A stretch of 64,000 bases of DNA from Hericium rajendrae (lineage: Eukaryota > Basidiomycota > Agaricomycetes > Russulales > Hericiaceae), in NCBI GenBank assembly GCA_033439255.1, contig CM065878.1:1054001-1118000 (forward strand), read 5' to 3'. Both the position numbers and the translations under genes were made by a program. The notes under the pieces were generated by a model, which did no database searches, was not told where the DNA came from, and worked only from the letters and a program-made list of their open reading frames with translations. Positions 24,623 through 36,837 of this stretch are shown piece by piece. How positions within the stretch are numbered: position 1 is the stretch's first letter; the number at the start of each line of letters is the position of its first letter.

Positions 24623-26791
24623 CGTTGGGTGTAGATGAGAGTTTACAGAGGGTGAATTGAGAGGAGACGAACCGTATGGCACTGAAAGAAAAGAGTCCAT
24701 TCCACGTCGACTTTATAACGTCTCCGGCCAGGGCCTCAGTCTAACGGGGACTTTGCTGAAACGCGGCGAACAGAGCGATGTATGCTTGGACATCTGTAGG
24801 AGGTCGACAGTCACGCCTGCACGTAGCTAGCACCTCCGTGACATGCTATCCTGCTATTGCACCAAGTCTGGACATTGCGCGAGTCCGTCTGTGGGGTCCT
24901 GAAAGATTGAATCAGACATCATCGGTCACAAGCAGTGCCGTATGAGCGTCGTAGTCTCCGCACCATTGTTGAGTTGCCACAAGCTGACGAGAACTCGACC
25001 CGTCTCAAGAAACATACTCTGGATCAAGTCGTCAGCCAGGATTTTGGCTGCTTGTTGAGCGCCTAGAGCGGATGGAGCACATACCTTTTCTACGCATGAA
25101 CGGCGAGAAGAAAGGACGCCCATTGGAAGTACAGAGGGAGTTTCGAGCGTCATGTGAACTGAAGGCTGTGAGGAAAGGGTGTAAGCTTGAGTAGAATCAA
25201 TAAACGGAGATTCCACGAGGCGTTCCAAACGATCCGCTCGCTGCGGCTACCCACGGAAGAGTCCTGCCTCAAAAACTCATATCTGTGAAAGAGAACGGCT
25301 TGAGATCGGACGACGAGGATTAGAACAACGTATTGTTCAGACAAAAGAAATCACCGGCGAGCTATTTCAGCAATGGAATGAAAGTTATCCGCTCCCGAAG
25401 CTGAACAGCGTCAAATGAAATGATCCCTGCTTTGGCGCTAGTCGGCGGGAAGTCCTCCAGCGTGAAGCTAGAAATCCCCAAAATCTGGCATAGCCATTAG
25501 GACAAGACAAATCGGTATGGGTCAGACCCCTCCGCAAGATGCCATTCAGACTATCAAGTTCGATGTTGATGTCGTGCGAACGAGTTTTGCAACGGACAGG
25601 ATTAGACAAACGGGCGTCCTGGGAGGTCTGGAGCAAGCTGGATGGTCCATTTGGCGACTGCGAGCGCCGAGGCACTGACCAAGAACGTATACCTATGTGG
25701 CAACCATCGAGCAAGAACCGGTCATTCGGAACCACATGAATTGCATGTTTTGTCGGGGTTTGAGCTGATGGTGCGGTCCATCGATGTTGCTCAGTTGTTG
25801 ACATCACGGCGACAGATACGCGCGCCCTGCAATGATCCCCGGAAGCGCCGCTCTCTCCGCCTTAGTGCATCGCTGCGGTCGTTGAGTCACGCATCATCAC
25901 CAACGTCGGCCAGGAAAGTACGTCTAACCACGGCGGCATCACAAGTCCGAGGTGGAGCATTGAGAATAAGCATGAAGAGGGTATGAGCTGGTGCAAAATG
26001 TTGTGCACTGTCATCGAGCCATCTTCAGGTCACCTGTAGCGCCGGGGCCACAGCAGTCAGTCCCAATCATATCAGAGAATAGCAAACGTACGACTTTCTT
26101 CGGATTTGTTGACATGAGATCAATTGTTGTCACAGGCAGTACTTAGCTGGTGCTGTTAGCAGTTCAAACGTCCAAACCTCAACACGCCTCATTTGGCAAG
26201 GCCGACACGGCGTCCGGAAAGTCACGGTCTTCGAGCTCGCGACTTCGGTCTTGCAAAAGTTGGTGCAAGATATCTAGTCTCGAGCAGACCTCACACAGGA
26301 GATAGTCGTTCTGTGTTACAAGATATCGGCCTCGTGTCCGCATGTCTTTAATTTGATATCCGGCGGTAGATGATTTTAATGTGCGTCACGACTCTCCCAT
26401 GAGAAGCACTAGACGGTGGAGATCGGATATGAACTGAGCATGGCATTCCGACGGCATCACTGACGATTCGCGAGGCTCGCGAGATCCTCACTATACACTA
26501 TGCATACTAGTAACGAGACCAAGTCGAGCCTTCCACGTCAACGCCCTCAGCTACACAGAATAAAATATTGCGAAAAACATGGTCAATATCAGGCTACAAT
26601 GCATAGATAGCGACGGAGTAATGAGACTACTCTACAAAGCGTGGGTATTTATTGGAACTGAGGTCTGGTGGAGGTGGAGTGGAGGTATAGATCAATGTTC
26701 CGTATGAAAACACGGTGATACAGATCAGATAAGAAAGAAGAAACCGAGACTCGGACTGCGAATAGACAGCCAAGGAAATAGAAATAGGCAA
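24623..26791. other. Gene-poor unassigned stretch
   Basis: About 2.2 kb with short ORFs on both strands that contain no recognisable domains. A minus-strand frame at 25228-24926 (GAQQAAKILADDLIQSMF near the middle) and one at 25807-25385 (NIELDSLNGILRRG) have faint resemblance to the first helix of the neighbouring dsRBD genes but cannot be extended. They may be decayed copies. Confidence 0.4.
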
Positions 26792-27234
26792 TCAAGCTGC
26801 TTCAGCTGCTTCAGCCTGTTCAGCGAGGATTCTCAGTGCCTCCTTGGCTGCCATATCTCTGGCTACATGCTTTTGCGTCCCCGTACCATTACTGACAGCC
26901 TCGCCGTCAACTTGAAGAGCATCGTCAATCAAATATATCTGGAATAGAAGAAAGCTGGCGTACTCTTGCAAACGCTCGTCCACATCGGCGAATGAGCGGG
27001 TCCCGCCGTGGAGTCCGCCCAGCTCAGAGAGGACAATCTATTCTGCGATTGCAGGTCTCAAAAGGGCGTGAAAAGGTGTGATAAAAAGCAGGGCGCAGCT
27101 CGCTTACAATTATTGAGTTGAATAGTGAAACTCTGCGCCTGCACCTGTGTCTGCGCCTGGGTGCCCTCAGCTAGATAGAACGAAGATGAGCGAAAAGAGA
27201 GATGTCAGGCGCATAGACTCTCACCGGAAGACAT
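26792..27234 (-). CDS. Small protein consisting of one dsRNA-binding domain
   Basis: Four in-phase exons from ATG 27234 to a stop at 26792 give about 94 residues. Seen: MSSAEGTQAQTQVQAQS, then FTIQLNNYLQSQNRLSSLSW (helix 1 to strand 1), ADSTAGPAHSPMWTSVCK (strand 2), then IDGEAVSNGTGTQKHVARDM and AAKEALRILAEQ (strand 3 and helix 2). Known: the order helix, three strands, helix with the G-x-G-x-x-K-x-x-A-[KR]-x-x-AA-x-x-A-L signature is the dsRBD fold, which recognises the A-form helix of double-stranded RNA. There is no Dicer, RNase III or ADAR domain, so the protein may act as a free adaptor or competitor. All introns are GT-AG, the last one splitting the lysine-rich strand 2/3 junction. The start was chosen because the short first exon (ATGTCTTCCG) leads straight into the domain. 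Confidence 0.82.
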
Positions 27235-29292
27235 GTTTCCTGAACTTGATACTCCATGTTGACCTGCGCTTGACTATATACTACTCACCAGAAAAACGTT
27301 ATTCAAGATGCATGACGCCTTTGGAACGCCTTGTTCATGCATGTGCACGTCGTGGAGGACATATAGAGCGTTCCAGCTCCAATGTTATGAGCTGCCTGAG
27401 AAACGAAGTCCCGACTGCGGCTGTCTTCCACAATAATGTCGGAGCGACGTCGTGAAAATATGTGGTGACGAAGGGTAGTGGACGCTGCGAGGGATCACAA
27501 AGCCTGACAGCTGCGCGAAGACAGCGGATACCAGCTGAAAGCCTGGAGACAACGTGAAAGCGGGGAATCAAATATTTGAACAACACATACCCTGCGTGCC
27601 ATGCCGTTCTTTGGGCCGCCTTTTTGTGAGGCGATCATGGAAATGCGAACCATGACGTGGAGCGCATCATTCGAGTACAATGGAAGAAGCAAATATGAAG
27701 CTAGCGAGATGGGTGACGAGCCCTGCCTCCCGCTGCAACTGAAATAAAACACAGGGCTGACTGAGCTTCGTTCAAGCCTCGCCTGTAGCAGGCGCCTAAG
27801 ATTACAAAGAGTTTGAGGTCCACGATCGTTCATTGAACGAATGTGATGGATGCAAGTAAAGGATAGGAGAGGTGGTGCAGGACGGGTCGGTAATGGCTGC
27901 AACGTTCCTTCGTCCAGGTCGCTTATGTTGTAGCGGACCAGCGTAAGGGCTCAGCAAAATCTGAGGAAAATCGGTGAGCCGTCTGCGACGAGGCAGTGAG
28001 CAGTAAGTCGGCAGAAATGGCGGCATCAGCAGCGTGCGCACTGGCTGGTCGTCATTGGCGCAAAACTTATGTTCAACGTTGCTGATCGAGCGTCGGTTCG
28101 CCAACAGAATACGCACTCCGCCTCTTCGCGAACGCCACAAAGGCGACCCAGATCTCAGTTCCGTCCTTCGCGATGCACGGCGACAGAGTTCTGCAGCGTA
28201 AGAATACGTCATGATCAGGTCGATGGGTCGATAGAGGGAGGTTTAACATGGACCAAAGCTCAAATGTCCGCAGGTGAAGAGTGAGGCATTCTTGTCTGAT
28301 GAAACGTCGGTCCGACTTTTGGAGAGACTGGTCTTGAAGAGATGCAGAGCGATAAGAGAGGCCTGGAGCACATTCGCCACCATGATGTCTCCAGGACCGA
28401 CGGAAGAGTTCAGAGCCAGAGCATGCAGCGTGCGTCGAGGCAAGGTCGGCGTGGGGGCGGCAAGTGTTATTATCGTGACCTCTGCGACGCGCCAGATCAC
28501 CTTCCTTGCCTTTTGCGGGAGATTCATTTCGAAAAATTAAATCACGCATTGGAGTTTGGACCAACATGACAACACCTAAAACACGGCGAAGCCACGCTCC
28601 TTTGCCCTTCATTTACTTCCGGAATCGCGTTCGGCGTTCACGGCATTCCTCTTTAGAGCGAAAAATCCCGCACAACAGGGGTGACGATCAGGCAACGAAC
28701 TCGAGCCCAGTCGCAGTGCCCCCGTTCTGCTTATGGCCCTGACGTTTGACTCGCACATCACAGGTCCGGTAATAAACGCCACGAAAGGACACTTGAAATG
28801 AGGACAATGTGGCTTCAGCGCTCGATAGTTGCCCTCATCGTATCTGGTATACTTGGTTGGAGCGGACTTCGGTGCCGAGTCGAATACTACCTGCCTTATC
28901 AGGACACTGTCAGCGGTACAACGCTGCCGGCATCCCTCCAGCTGTAGTGATCTAGAGCGCCAGGAATCAGAATGACCGGTGCGGGTGCATAGCATAACAA
29001 CCTAGGTACTCAGGGCAATACACTGCATAATGGGAGTCATATTATGATACAATATAAGAACTGGGGTAAGTATACCAGGATAGCAGGCTACGGTTATTAG
29101 GAATGGCGTGACTCCACTCGGGGCTCGATATTACCGTCCTCCTCCTCCCGGCTCATAGCAGAACAAATGAAACAAAGAACACGATAGCAGTACGATATCA
29201 AATTCACAGTGAACACTGCGGTCGATGGTGAGCCTGACTTTTCTGTCGAATTTCTATGGCCGCTGGAACACTCACTCTTCTATGAGAAAACC
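27235..29292. other. Unassigned stretch between two mini-dsRBD genes
   Basis: About 2.1 kb. Minus-strand ORFs at 27495-27902, 27802-28212 and 28073-28612 overlap in different frames and none shows a domain. A segment reading SPCIAKDGTEIWVAFVAF near 28150 looks protein-like but stops soon after. I cannot tell a decayed gene from chance. Confidence 0.4.
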
Positions 29293-29635
29293 CTAGATGA
29301 CACCCCATAGGTGCAGAACTCGAGCTGCTGCTTGTTGTTTGGCTTCCCCCCTACTGAGACCTGCACCTTGTGCGATGGGTCGGCCATTGTCTGGTTCAAA
29401 AGCTTCAGAATTCCAAATTCGCATCTTCATGAACAGCAACATACATAAAGCAGTGGCGTAATGAGTTAGTTGATGTTGTGGACCGCTCTCGCCAAATTGC
29501 CAGCTAAGGAGGTGTCCCTGTCCCTGGCTTTGAAGGATATTGTTGAGGTCGAGAACACAGTCTGTGATTTTATGTTTAGCAGCGGAGTCAAGGCGGAAAA
29601 GGTGATATCTTACCACCGGTGAGATGGATGGCCAT
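29293..29635 (-). CDS. Small dsRNA-binding-domain protein
   Basis: From ATG 29635 (MAIHLTG), one intron (donor gtaagat, acceptor cacag) leads into DCVLDLNNILQSQGQGHLLS and WQFGESGPQHQ, then a variable segment. It ends EAFEPDNGRPIAQGAGLSRG and EAKQQAAARVLHLWGVI, with the stop at 29293. Known: LNNxLQ at helix 1 and the G-x-G-x-S-[RK]-x-x-AK-x-x-AA-x-x-x-L helix 2 are shared with the gene at 26792-27234 and define a dsRBD. The insert between strands 1 and 2 (from THYATALC to MRIWNS) is longer than usual; a weak intron could remove it. About 110 residues if read through. Inference: same function as its neighbour, binding duplex RNA without any catalytic partner domain. Confidence 0.7.
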
Positions 29636-31443
29636 GGTGATGAAAATATGTTGAATTGAACGGTAGATAGGTAGGTAAAATGGGGGTTGAGAGGTGAAGA
29701 AACGGGATGATTAGAAAGTCGCCTTTATAGGATTCCAAGAAACCTGACTTCCGAGGAGTCAGGATCGCTGTAAGAAGAACCCCTACAGCTGTTGCCCTCT
29801 GACGATCGCCGGCGGTAAGGATCCGTCCAAATATGCATATGTTGTTTCATATGGAGGAACATAGCTGATAAGTCAGCTTGCGTAACGACAGTCACTGTTG
29901 ACATTGCTATGTTCCGCCTGACGCCCCGGGCTTGCAGCCAGAACGCCAATGCAACTGCAAGGGGTATCGGAGTTTTGAGACTGCGGGCAGGAATCAACGA
30001 TATACCCACACCGCAAAGAGAGACGAACTCAGATTCGGCCTGGGATAATCCGCCGGGAGCGAACCTGATCTGCAAGAGAAAACATGAGATTACTATCGTA
30101 GATCCGTTAAAGATCTTTCGCCAGATTTGTGCCGGTCGTGGTGGCAAGTAGACAGGCTAGTCGTTTCAACGGAACATCGTCATTACTCACCGGTGCATAC
30201 AATGACTCGACGCGCTGTCCTTGCTTGTTCGGCTCAATATGGCGAAGCGCCCGATTGGAGACCGTATCATAGGTTGCCTGGAGAACCAAGAATCTGGTGT
30301 TTGACGCAGCACCCGTAACGATCTACAGTGATCCTTCTCTGCCCAAAGATGCAAAAGAGGCCGTTCCCCGCTATCTGGATATTGATGTCAACTTGTCGCT
30401 AACCGCCCAGAGGCTTCGTTGTAGGATATGATCCTGCCGTTCCCCATCGGGGAGCGACTGGAGGGCTTGAGTTTGATGAAACGTTCGGCGGACGCTGCGG
30501 ACTGAAGAAATCAGTACTGCGCTTCCGAGTTCGTTTAGTCGGAGAAGTATTGCTCACGGCGCTGAAACAGATATTTCTTGGTAGACTTGTGATGAATATG
30601 TCATCGCGATGAAGGCGAGCGATGACACGCTTTCTGACAAACTTGAACTCGGAGACGAGCACACTTTGGGCCGATGGCCTAGAGCTCGAACCATCTGTGT
30701 TCGACGTAGCCTCGATGGCTGTATTCCATGCATATCTTGTTGAAACGCCAACGCCTTGATGGCGCAAATGACGATCTCAACCGGGCTGTTCTGCTGGAGC
30801 GGGTTGCTTGATCTCCAGAGAATGTACTTACAAGGGACCGGGAGACCGTGACGCGAAAATGAATATCAGCGACTCACCGCAACATTTGATGGATGCTCCT
30901 GAAACAAGTTATCACAGGATTGCAGTTATGCATTTGGCTGCCATGAGACAGATATTCTTGGAGGGTTCTGCGAGCGGCATTTGGCAACCAAGGCAGCACT
31001 TGAAATCGCGGCCGCCACCGGGGGCGCGTGGGGAAGCGGACGTTGAATTGGTCATCGGGGTGTGCCGCAAGCAGGGGACTCGCGGCTGTTCATCACTACC
31101 AGCGCTCTCATCTCCCCCGTCCAACTCCCTTTCTTTCTCTCCCATCGTTACAGCTCCTGGTTGTACTACCTAGGAGCTCTTCGTTTGCCTTATCTCACAG
31201 GAAGTTCCAATCTCAGGTCGTCTGACCTCCACCTGGTCCGATTCCCACGCGACCTCGACCATCAACCTCTACTGCTTCCCCTTGGTAACATTTTTCTCGT
31301 CACTACTTGGTTTGTCTTTCGCTCTTTGCTATCGTCTCTGACTCTTGATACTGACTGGGTAGTGCTACCATAGGCAGCTCATCGATCATTTATTCCGGAG
31401 CTCTCCAATATAACCTTACTCGGCCTTTCATTCACTCAAAACC
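29636..31443. other. Unassigned stretch and G-beta promoter/leader
   Basis: No supported gene between 29.6 and 31.0 kb. From about 31100 to 31430 the plus strand is pyrimidine-rich (repeated ctttc/ttcc/tctcc tracts), the usual look of a fungal core promoter and 5' leader, ending at the G-beta start at 31444. Confidence 0.5.
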
Positions 31444-32712
31444 ATGTCTCAAGGAGGCGATATTCAGGAGAGGATTGCTGCGGCACGCCGTGAGGCGGAT
31501 AGTCTGAAAGAGAGGATCAGAGCGAAGCGGGAGTCCTCAGCTGACACTAGCTGTTAGTCTTGGTCTTATCTCACTTCACTCAGACGTGATGATTCACCCA
31601 TTACACAGTGCGAGCCATGGCAGCCGAGGTGGACCCGTTGCCCCGCATCGTCATGCGACCTCGACGCGCTCTGCGCGGACATCTCGCCAAGATCTACGCG
31701 ATGCATTGGGCAACCGACAAGAGACATCTAGTTTCAGCTTCGCAGGACGGAAAGCTAATCGTTTGGGACGCCTACACCACGAACAAAGTTCACGCGATTC
31801 CCCTTAGATCAAGTTGGGTCATGACCTGCGCGTACTCGCCATCTGGAAACTTTGTCGCTTGCGGTGGTCTCGACAACATATGCTCCATCTACAACTTGCA
31901 TAGCAAAGAGGGCAACAGCATCAAAGGTGCCAGGGAACTGAGCGCGCACTCCGGTTACCTAAGTTGCTGCCGATTTATCAACGACCGTCAGATCGTGACA
32001 AGCTCTGGCGACATGACATGTATGTTATGGGATATCGAGGCTGGTGTCCGCGTTGTCGAGTTCAGCGACCACACTGGCGATGTTATGAGGTGAAGGCTGA
32101 GTTTGGCTGTTGTTATATGGGATTTCTCACGCTCTATGCAGTCTATCTCTGGGTCCCAACCAGAACATCTTCGTTTCTGGCGCTTGTGACGCCACAGCGA
32201 AGCTCTGGGATATCCGCAGCGGTAAAGCCACGCAGACATTCACCGGTCACGAGTCAGACATCAACGCTGTGCAGTGAGTTTCCGTTTGAGCGCTGCAGTC
32301 TTCACTCCGATTAAGGCTTCGTTTCATAGATTCTTCCCGAACGGCGATGCGTTCGCAACTGGGTCTGACGACGCTTCCTGCCGGTTGTTTGACATCCGTG
32401 CCGATCGGGAGCTTAACTCCTACACTCATGACAACATTCTCTGCGGTATCACATCTGTCGCGTTCTCCATTTCAGGCCGAATTCTTTTTGGTGGATACGA
32501 TGACTGGACATGCAATGTCTGGGACACTCTGAAGGGCGAGCGGGTTGGTGTCTTGACTGGACACGAAAACCGGGTCAGCTGCCTTGGCGTCAGTACAGAC
32601 GGGATGGCGCTGTGCACAGGTAGCTGGGATAGCACTCTTAAGGTTAGTGCTTTATTGTCTAACTTGCGGTATTATGAAGTTGACATATGCCACTTGACAG
32701 GTCTGGGCATGA
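31444..32712 (+). CDS. GPB1: Heterotrimeric G-protein beta subunit (Ste4 type)
   Basis: Exons join in phase from [20 protein letters not shown] to a final GTC TGG GCA TGA (VWA stop) at 32710-32712, about 345 residues. A short N-terminal coiled coil (binding G-gamma) is followed by seven WD40 blades: [111 protein letters not shown] and [20 protein letters not shown]. Known: G-beta/gamma transmits pheromone and nutrient signals downstream of 7-TM receptors in fungi. The length and the strict VWA end match the family. Introns are 50-65 bases. A long pyrimidine-rich leader precedes it. Confidence 0.96.
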
Positions 32713-33373
32713 TGAAGTCGAATCGATGTCCACGAATCCTTCATACCCTTCTTGTTTATGCGTTCACATCCATACATACAATGCACCATATCATATCGCT
32801 TTATTCTCGTGTCTGCTCTGCCGTCTTCCCGGCTTTCTGTCATTTTTATATCTCTATTCCCTATGACTAGCCCGCGAGCCGCTGTCATCACGGACGCCAC
32901 CGAGTCAGTCCTTACAGTCTAACCTCCAGCTGCAATCTCTTTTGAGATAAACTTCTTGTGCTATACTCATGGGCCGGTTATCGTTCTCCCTTCGGCGTCT
33001 CACATTTTCCCTCTTCTTCCCCTCTGCGTGTTTTACTCCTGCTTTCGCTCTGCTACACCTGGTTTCTCCCATATTATATATTCTCCTTCCCAATTGAAGA
33101 CGCAATCTGAGGCCATTAGTTCGTGGATTTTCTTATAAGTTTCAGCTTGACTTGCAAAGCTTGAACGAGTACTAATGAGTTCACTGGGAATCTCGTTGCC
33201 AGGCAAAGGAGGATAAAAGGCGGAAATAGCCCTGGAATAGACCACGTGCGAAGCAGCGTGAGCTTCGGCGCGTCGGGCGTGAGCAGGGCGCCAGCGCGTC
33301 TACCACGACCACGACACACACCAACTCACGACCTCTATACCCATATCTTATTGGCTTCTAACTGCCGAGGGAC
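32713..33373. other. Intergenic spacer
   Basis: The 661 bases contain a pyrimidine-rich plus-strand segment (about 32980-33080). No coding feature is supported. They likely hold the G-beta 3' untranslated region and the promoter of the next gene. Confidence 0.5.
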
Positions 33374-36036
33374 ATGTCTGAAGAGGAAAGGTCAGCGAAA
33401 GCAGCGAGAGCAAAGGCGCTGGTATGTGCTTCGCACCCCACATTACCTGGATACTAGGACTGACACTTCGCATCTCTAGCTGAAGAAACGGCAGGCAAAG
33501 AAAAGCGGCGTCGGATCCGTGCCCAGCACAGGACTCGTCTCGCCAGCGCCGAGTTCGCCCCTGTCGCGCGCGTACTCCCGGCGCCTTCAGAATCACATAT
33601 ACCCGACGAGGACAAGACAGACCTCGAGGACGTGTACGTGGTCCTGAGCATCGTGCAAATATCATCTACAATGACTCATTGCTATTATACATCTCTCTAG
33701 CTTTGGGAAGGCGCCGTCGGGCAGGGCCTCCTCAGATGCATCGTGGCTGGCGTCTCTCCCTAGGACCGGTTCACCTTCCGTCTCCATCTCGCCCCCGGTC
33801 GCTTCACCCCCGCTTCAATCACCCCCTCCGCCACCCGCAGCGCTATCCCCATCTCCGTCGGCGCTCTCGCCCCCTCCCGCACCGGCGTCGCCCGCGCCGC
33901 CCGCATCCCCGTCGCCCGCGGAGACCGAGCTGCGCGCACAAATCCAGAACCAGCAACAGACAATCTCGCTCCTCGTATCGGAAAAGGCCTCGCTGAGCGC
34001 GTCCGTCGAGCGCCTGGCCGCGATAGACACCCGTGCGTCGCATCTTCTAGCGCCGTGTCATTCTGATCTCACACCTTGGCGTCTGTGCGTCCCTGTTCCG
34101 CAGAGGCGCAGACGGCCGCGCGCGAGCTGGCGGCCGAGCAGGACGCGTGCGCCGGCCTGCGGGCGCGCGTCCAGCAGCTGGAGGACGCGGCCGTATCGGA
34201 CGCCGCGCGGATCGAGGAGCTTGCGGGCCGGGAGAAGGAGCTGGAGGACCGCGCGCGCGAGCAGGTGCGTGCCGTCACAGTTATGCCGCGGCCCTGCAGC
34301 CACTGACCGCACGGCCGTGCAGGAGCGCGAGCTGCAGCTGACGCAGGGGAGCGCGGACGAGTTCCGCGCGGAGGCAGAGCGCGCGACCGGCGCGTGCGGG
34401 AGCTGGAGAACAGATCCAGAGCGACGACCGCGTGGAGCGGCTGGAGGCCTCGTTGCAGAACGTCCAGGACCGCGCGAGCGAGCTCGAGTTCCAGCTGTCA
34501 AAGCTGAAGCAGGTGCGTCGTGTGCGCTCTTCCGGCGTGCATCACTCACTTACGCGCCCCTCCAGACGCTTGCCGCGCTCAGATCGGAGCGTGACGCCCT
34601 CGTGGAGGACCTCCGCGCAAAGACCGAGTCGGAAGCCGTCTGGGCGACCAAGCACGCAGATATCGAAGCGCAGCACGCGGACGCGGAGCAGCAACTCGCC
34701 ACCGCCACCGCCGAGCGTGACGCCCTCGCACAAGAGTTCTCTACGCTCCAGGCCGCCGCCTGACGCCGCGCAAGGCGTGCTCGGCGAGCTGCAGGTCGCG
34801 ATGGCGCAATCCACGACCGAGGCTGCCTCCACTGCGCGCCAGCTGCAGGCCGCGCAAACAGAGCTGCGGCAAGCCGCGCGCCGCGCGGAGGAGGCCGAGA
34901 AGGCGCAGGAGGAGCTGCAGGCAGAGGGCGCGACGCTCATGCGTGCGCTCGAGGAGATGCGCCCGAAGATCGTCGAGCTCACGGATCTCAAGCTCGATCT
35001 CACGGAGAAGACCGCCTCGCTCGAGGCCGCGCTCGCCGACCGCGACGGCGTGATCGCGCATCTCGAGGGCGCGATGCAGGAGCTGCGCGACGCGGCGGAC
35101 GCGGGCGCTGCGGCGTTGCGGGCGGCGGAGGCCGCGCGCGACGGGGATGCGCAGGCCGCGCGGGAGGGCGCGGGCGAGCTGCAGCGAGCGCTCACGGAGC
35201 TGCAGGCGGAGCTGGACGCGGCGCGCGGTGCGATACGCTCGCTCGAGGACGAGCGCGCCGCGGCGCACGCGCAGGCCGCGCGGCACGCGGACGAGCTCGA
35301 CGCGCACGGCGCGGCAGCGCAGGCGCTCCAGGCCGACCTGCGCGCGGCGCGGCACGAGCTCGCCGAGCGGCGGCGCGCGGACGACGAGGGCGCGAGTTCC
35401 TCGAGCGCGCGCGCGGCGACGCCGAGGCGCTGCAGGTCGAGCTCGACGCGCGCGACGCGGAGATCGCTGAGCTGCGCGGGGGCGCGGGCGGCGGCGCGCT
35501 CGACCGCGAGATGCTCAGTGCGCTAAGGCAGGGCCACGCGCTCGAGCTCAGTGCCGCGCAGAGCCAGATCCGCGCGCTGCAGACGGGCGTGTTCGCGGCG
35601 GATGCGCGCGCACGCGCTGCAGAAGCAGGTCGCCGCGCTCGAGGACCAGCTTGCGCAAGTTCACAGCCATACCCAGCAACCGCCGCGGCCGTGGTCGCCC
35701 GAGACGCGACCGGGGAGCAGGCCGGGGAGCCGCGCGCGCGTGCCGTCGGATGACCTGCGGCGCGCGTCGCTCAAGGCTCATCCGCGCCCGCCGCTGCTGG
35801 CGAGCCAGGCTGCGTTCGGCGAGAATCTGTCGCCGGAGACGCGGCACAAGCGCCGGGTCAGCCTCGGGATGCTCAAGGCGCGCATCGACAGCGAGCGGCT
35901 CGTGGCGCCGCCGGCGCCCGTGCCGGAGGTGGAGGAGGGCGCGATGGGGGGACGGGTGTGCATGCGCACGGGCAGTTTGGACGAGGCGCATGTGTTCTGG
36001 TGCCATTCGTGTCGGGGCGATCTGGTCGTGCTGTGA
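33374..36036 (+). CDS. Long coiled-coil protein with several apparent frameshifts
   Basis: Starts MSEEERSAKAARAKAL, then after an intron LKKRQAKKSGVGSVPSTGLV and a Ser/Pro region. About 500 residues of heptad-rich coiled coil follow (ETELRAQIQNQQQTISLLVS, DALVEDLRAKTESEAVWATK, VIAHLEGAMQELRDAADAG). A C-terminal segment SLGMLKARIDSERL leads to DEAHVFWCHSCRGDLVVL and a stop at 36034-36036. To read this as one protein the frame must change near 33577, 34384, 34409, 34762 (an in-frame TGA), 35393 and 35605, each by one base, with no intron at those points. Inference: one gene carrying either consensus indels in very GC-rich sequence or real decay. Golgin-like or scaffold roles are possible; I do not recognise an orthologue. 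Confidence 0.65.
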
Positions 36037-36837
36037 TATCTTTCGGTGTCGTTGCTGTGTCTAGACTCTATCTACGATTTCACGACGGAATCCCCGCTTA
36101 ATCCGAGTTTACTCACCGCTTTCCGTGTGATCCACAATCAGAGAAATGCACATTTCGCACTCCCATTCATATATCTGCGCTCCGGCGTCGAGAAGATTTG
36201 GTGCCATTGCCTGGGATTCGACGTCTCATGTCGGGCTCCTCGCACAATCAGATTAAACCCGTGCTGGAAATAGCATGCTTTCATTCAACGAGCCTTCATA
36301 TCGACGTCCACTGCGCCCCCGATCCCGCACCGCCCACTTCATATGCTGCCGAGCGAGGATCCTCTGACGGCACCAAGCGGACTCGCTGCAGCCACGCGAC
36401 TCCATCGTGCGTCCTCTATAGCCCTCCCCGCCTCGTTGTGTACTAGAGACTCGGTCACCTGTCTATATGCGTCCGGCCTCCGCACCGCACGCCGCACACA
36501 CAATCCGAACGTCGAGTGTCAATGCAAACGTCCGCGTATGGATTGATCAAAGCAAAATGCGTGGTCAGAGATGTAGGTACATGCAGCAAGCAGCAAAGCG
36601 GTATACAAGCAAAGCAGAAGCAGCCGAACGCCAGAGGGAGTGGACGCTCGCCGCGCTCGCATGATACGCGATCGAGACACGGTCAGTAAATAAGGAGATC
36701 GAATTAGCGGGGGATAAGCATAGCCGTCGTGGGTCGTAACGTACACCGTACTATATGAGTGGGCCGAAATGAAAGAGGAAGAGGATACAGAAGCAGAAGC
36801 AGGGCACGGGTGCGCGAGTCTAAGCCGCGTGGGGGCC
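36037..36837. other. Convergent intergenic spacer
   Basis: About 800 bases between two converging stops. Base composition drops back to a more even G+C than in the flanking exons. No gene was seen. Confidence 0.5.

Noticed and set aside
28073-28612. Minus-strand ORF ending KDGTEIWVAFVAFAKRRSAY
   Set aside because: It is locally protein-like but not extendable, the adjoining frames disagree, and I could not assign it to checkpoint-clamp or PAS families I considered.
34542-35355. Long minus-strand ORFs opposite the coiled-coil gene
   Set aside because: Alanine/arginine/serine-rich shadow frames created by the GC-rich codons of the plus-strand coiled coil.
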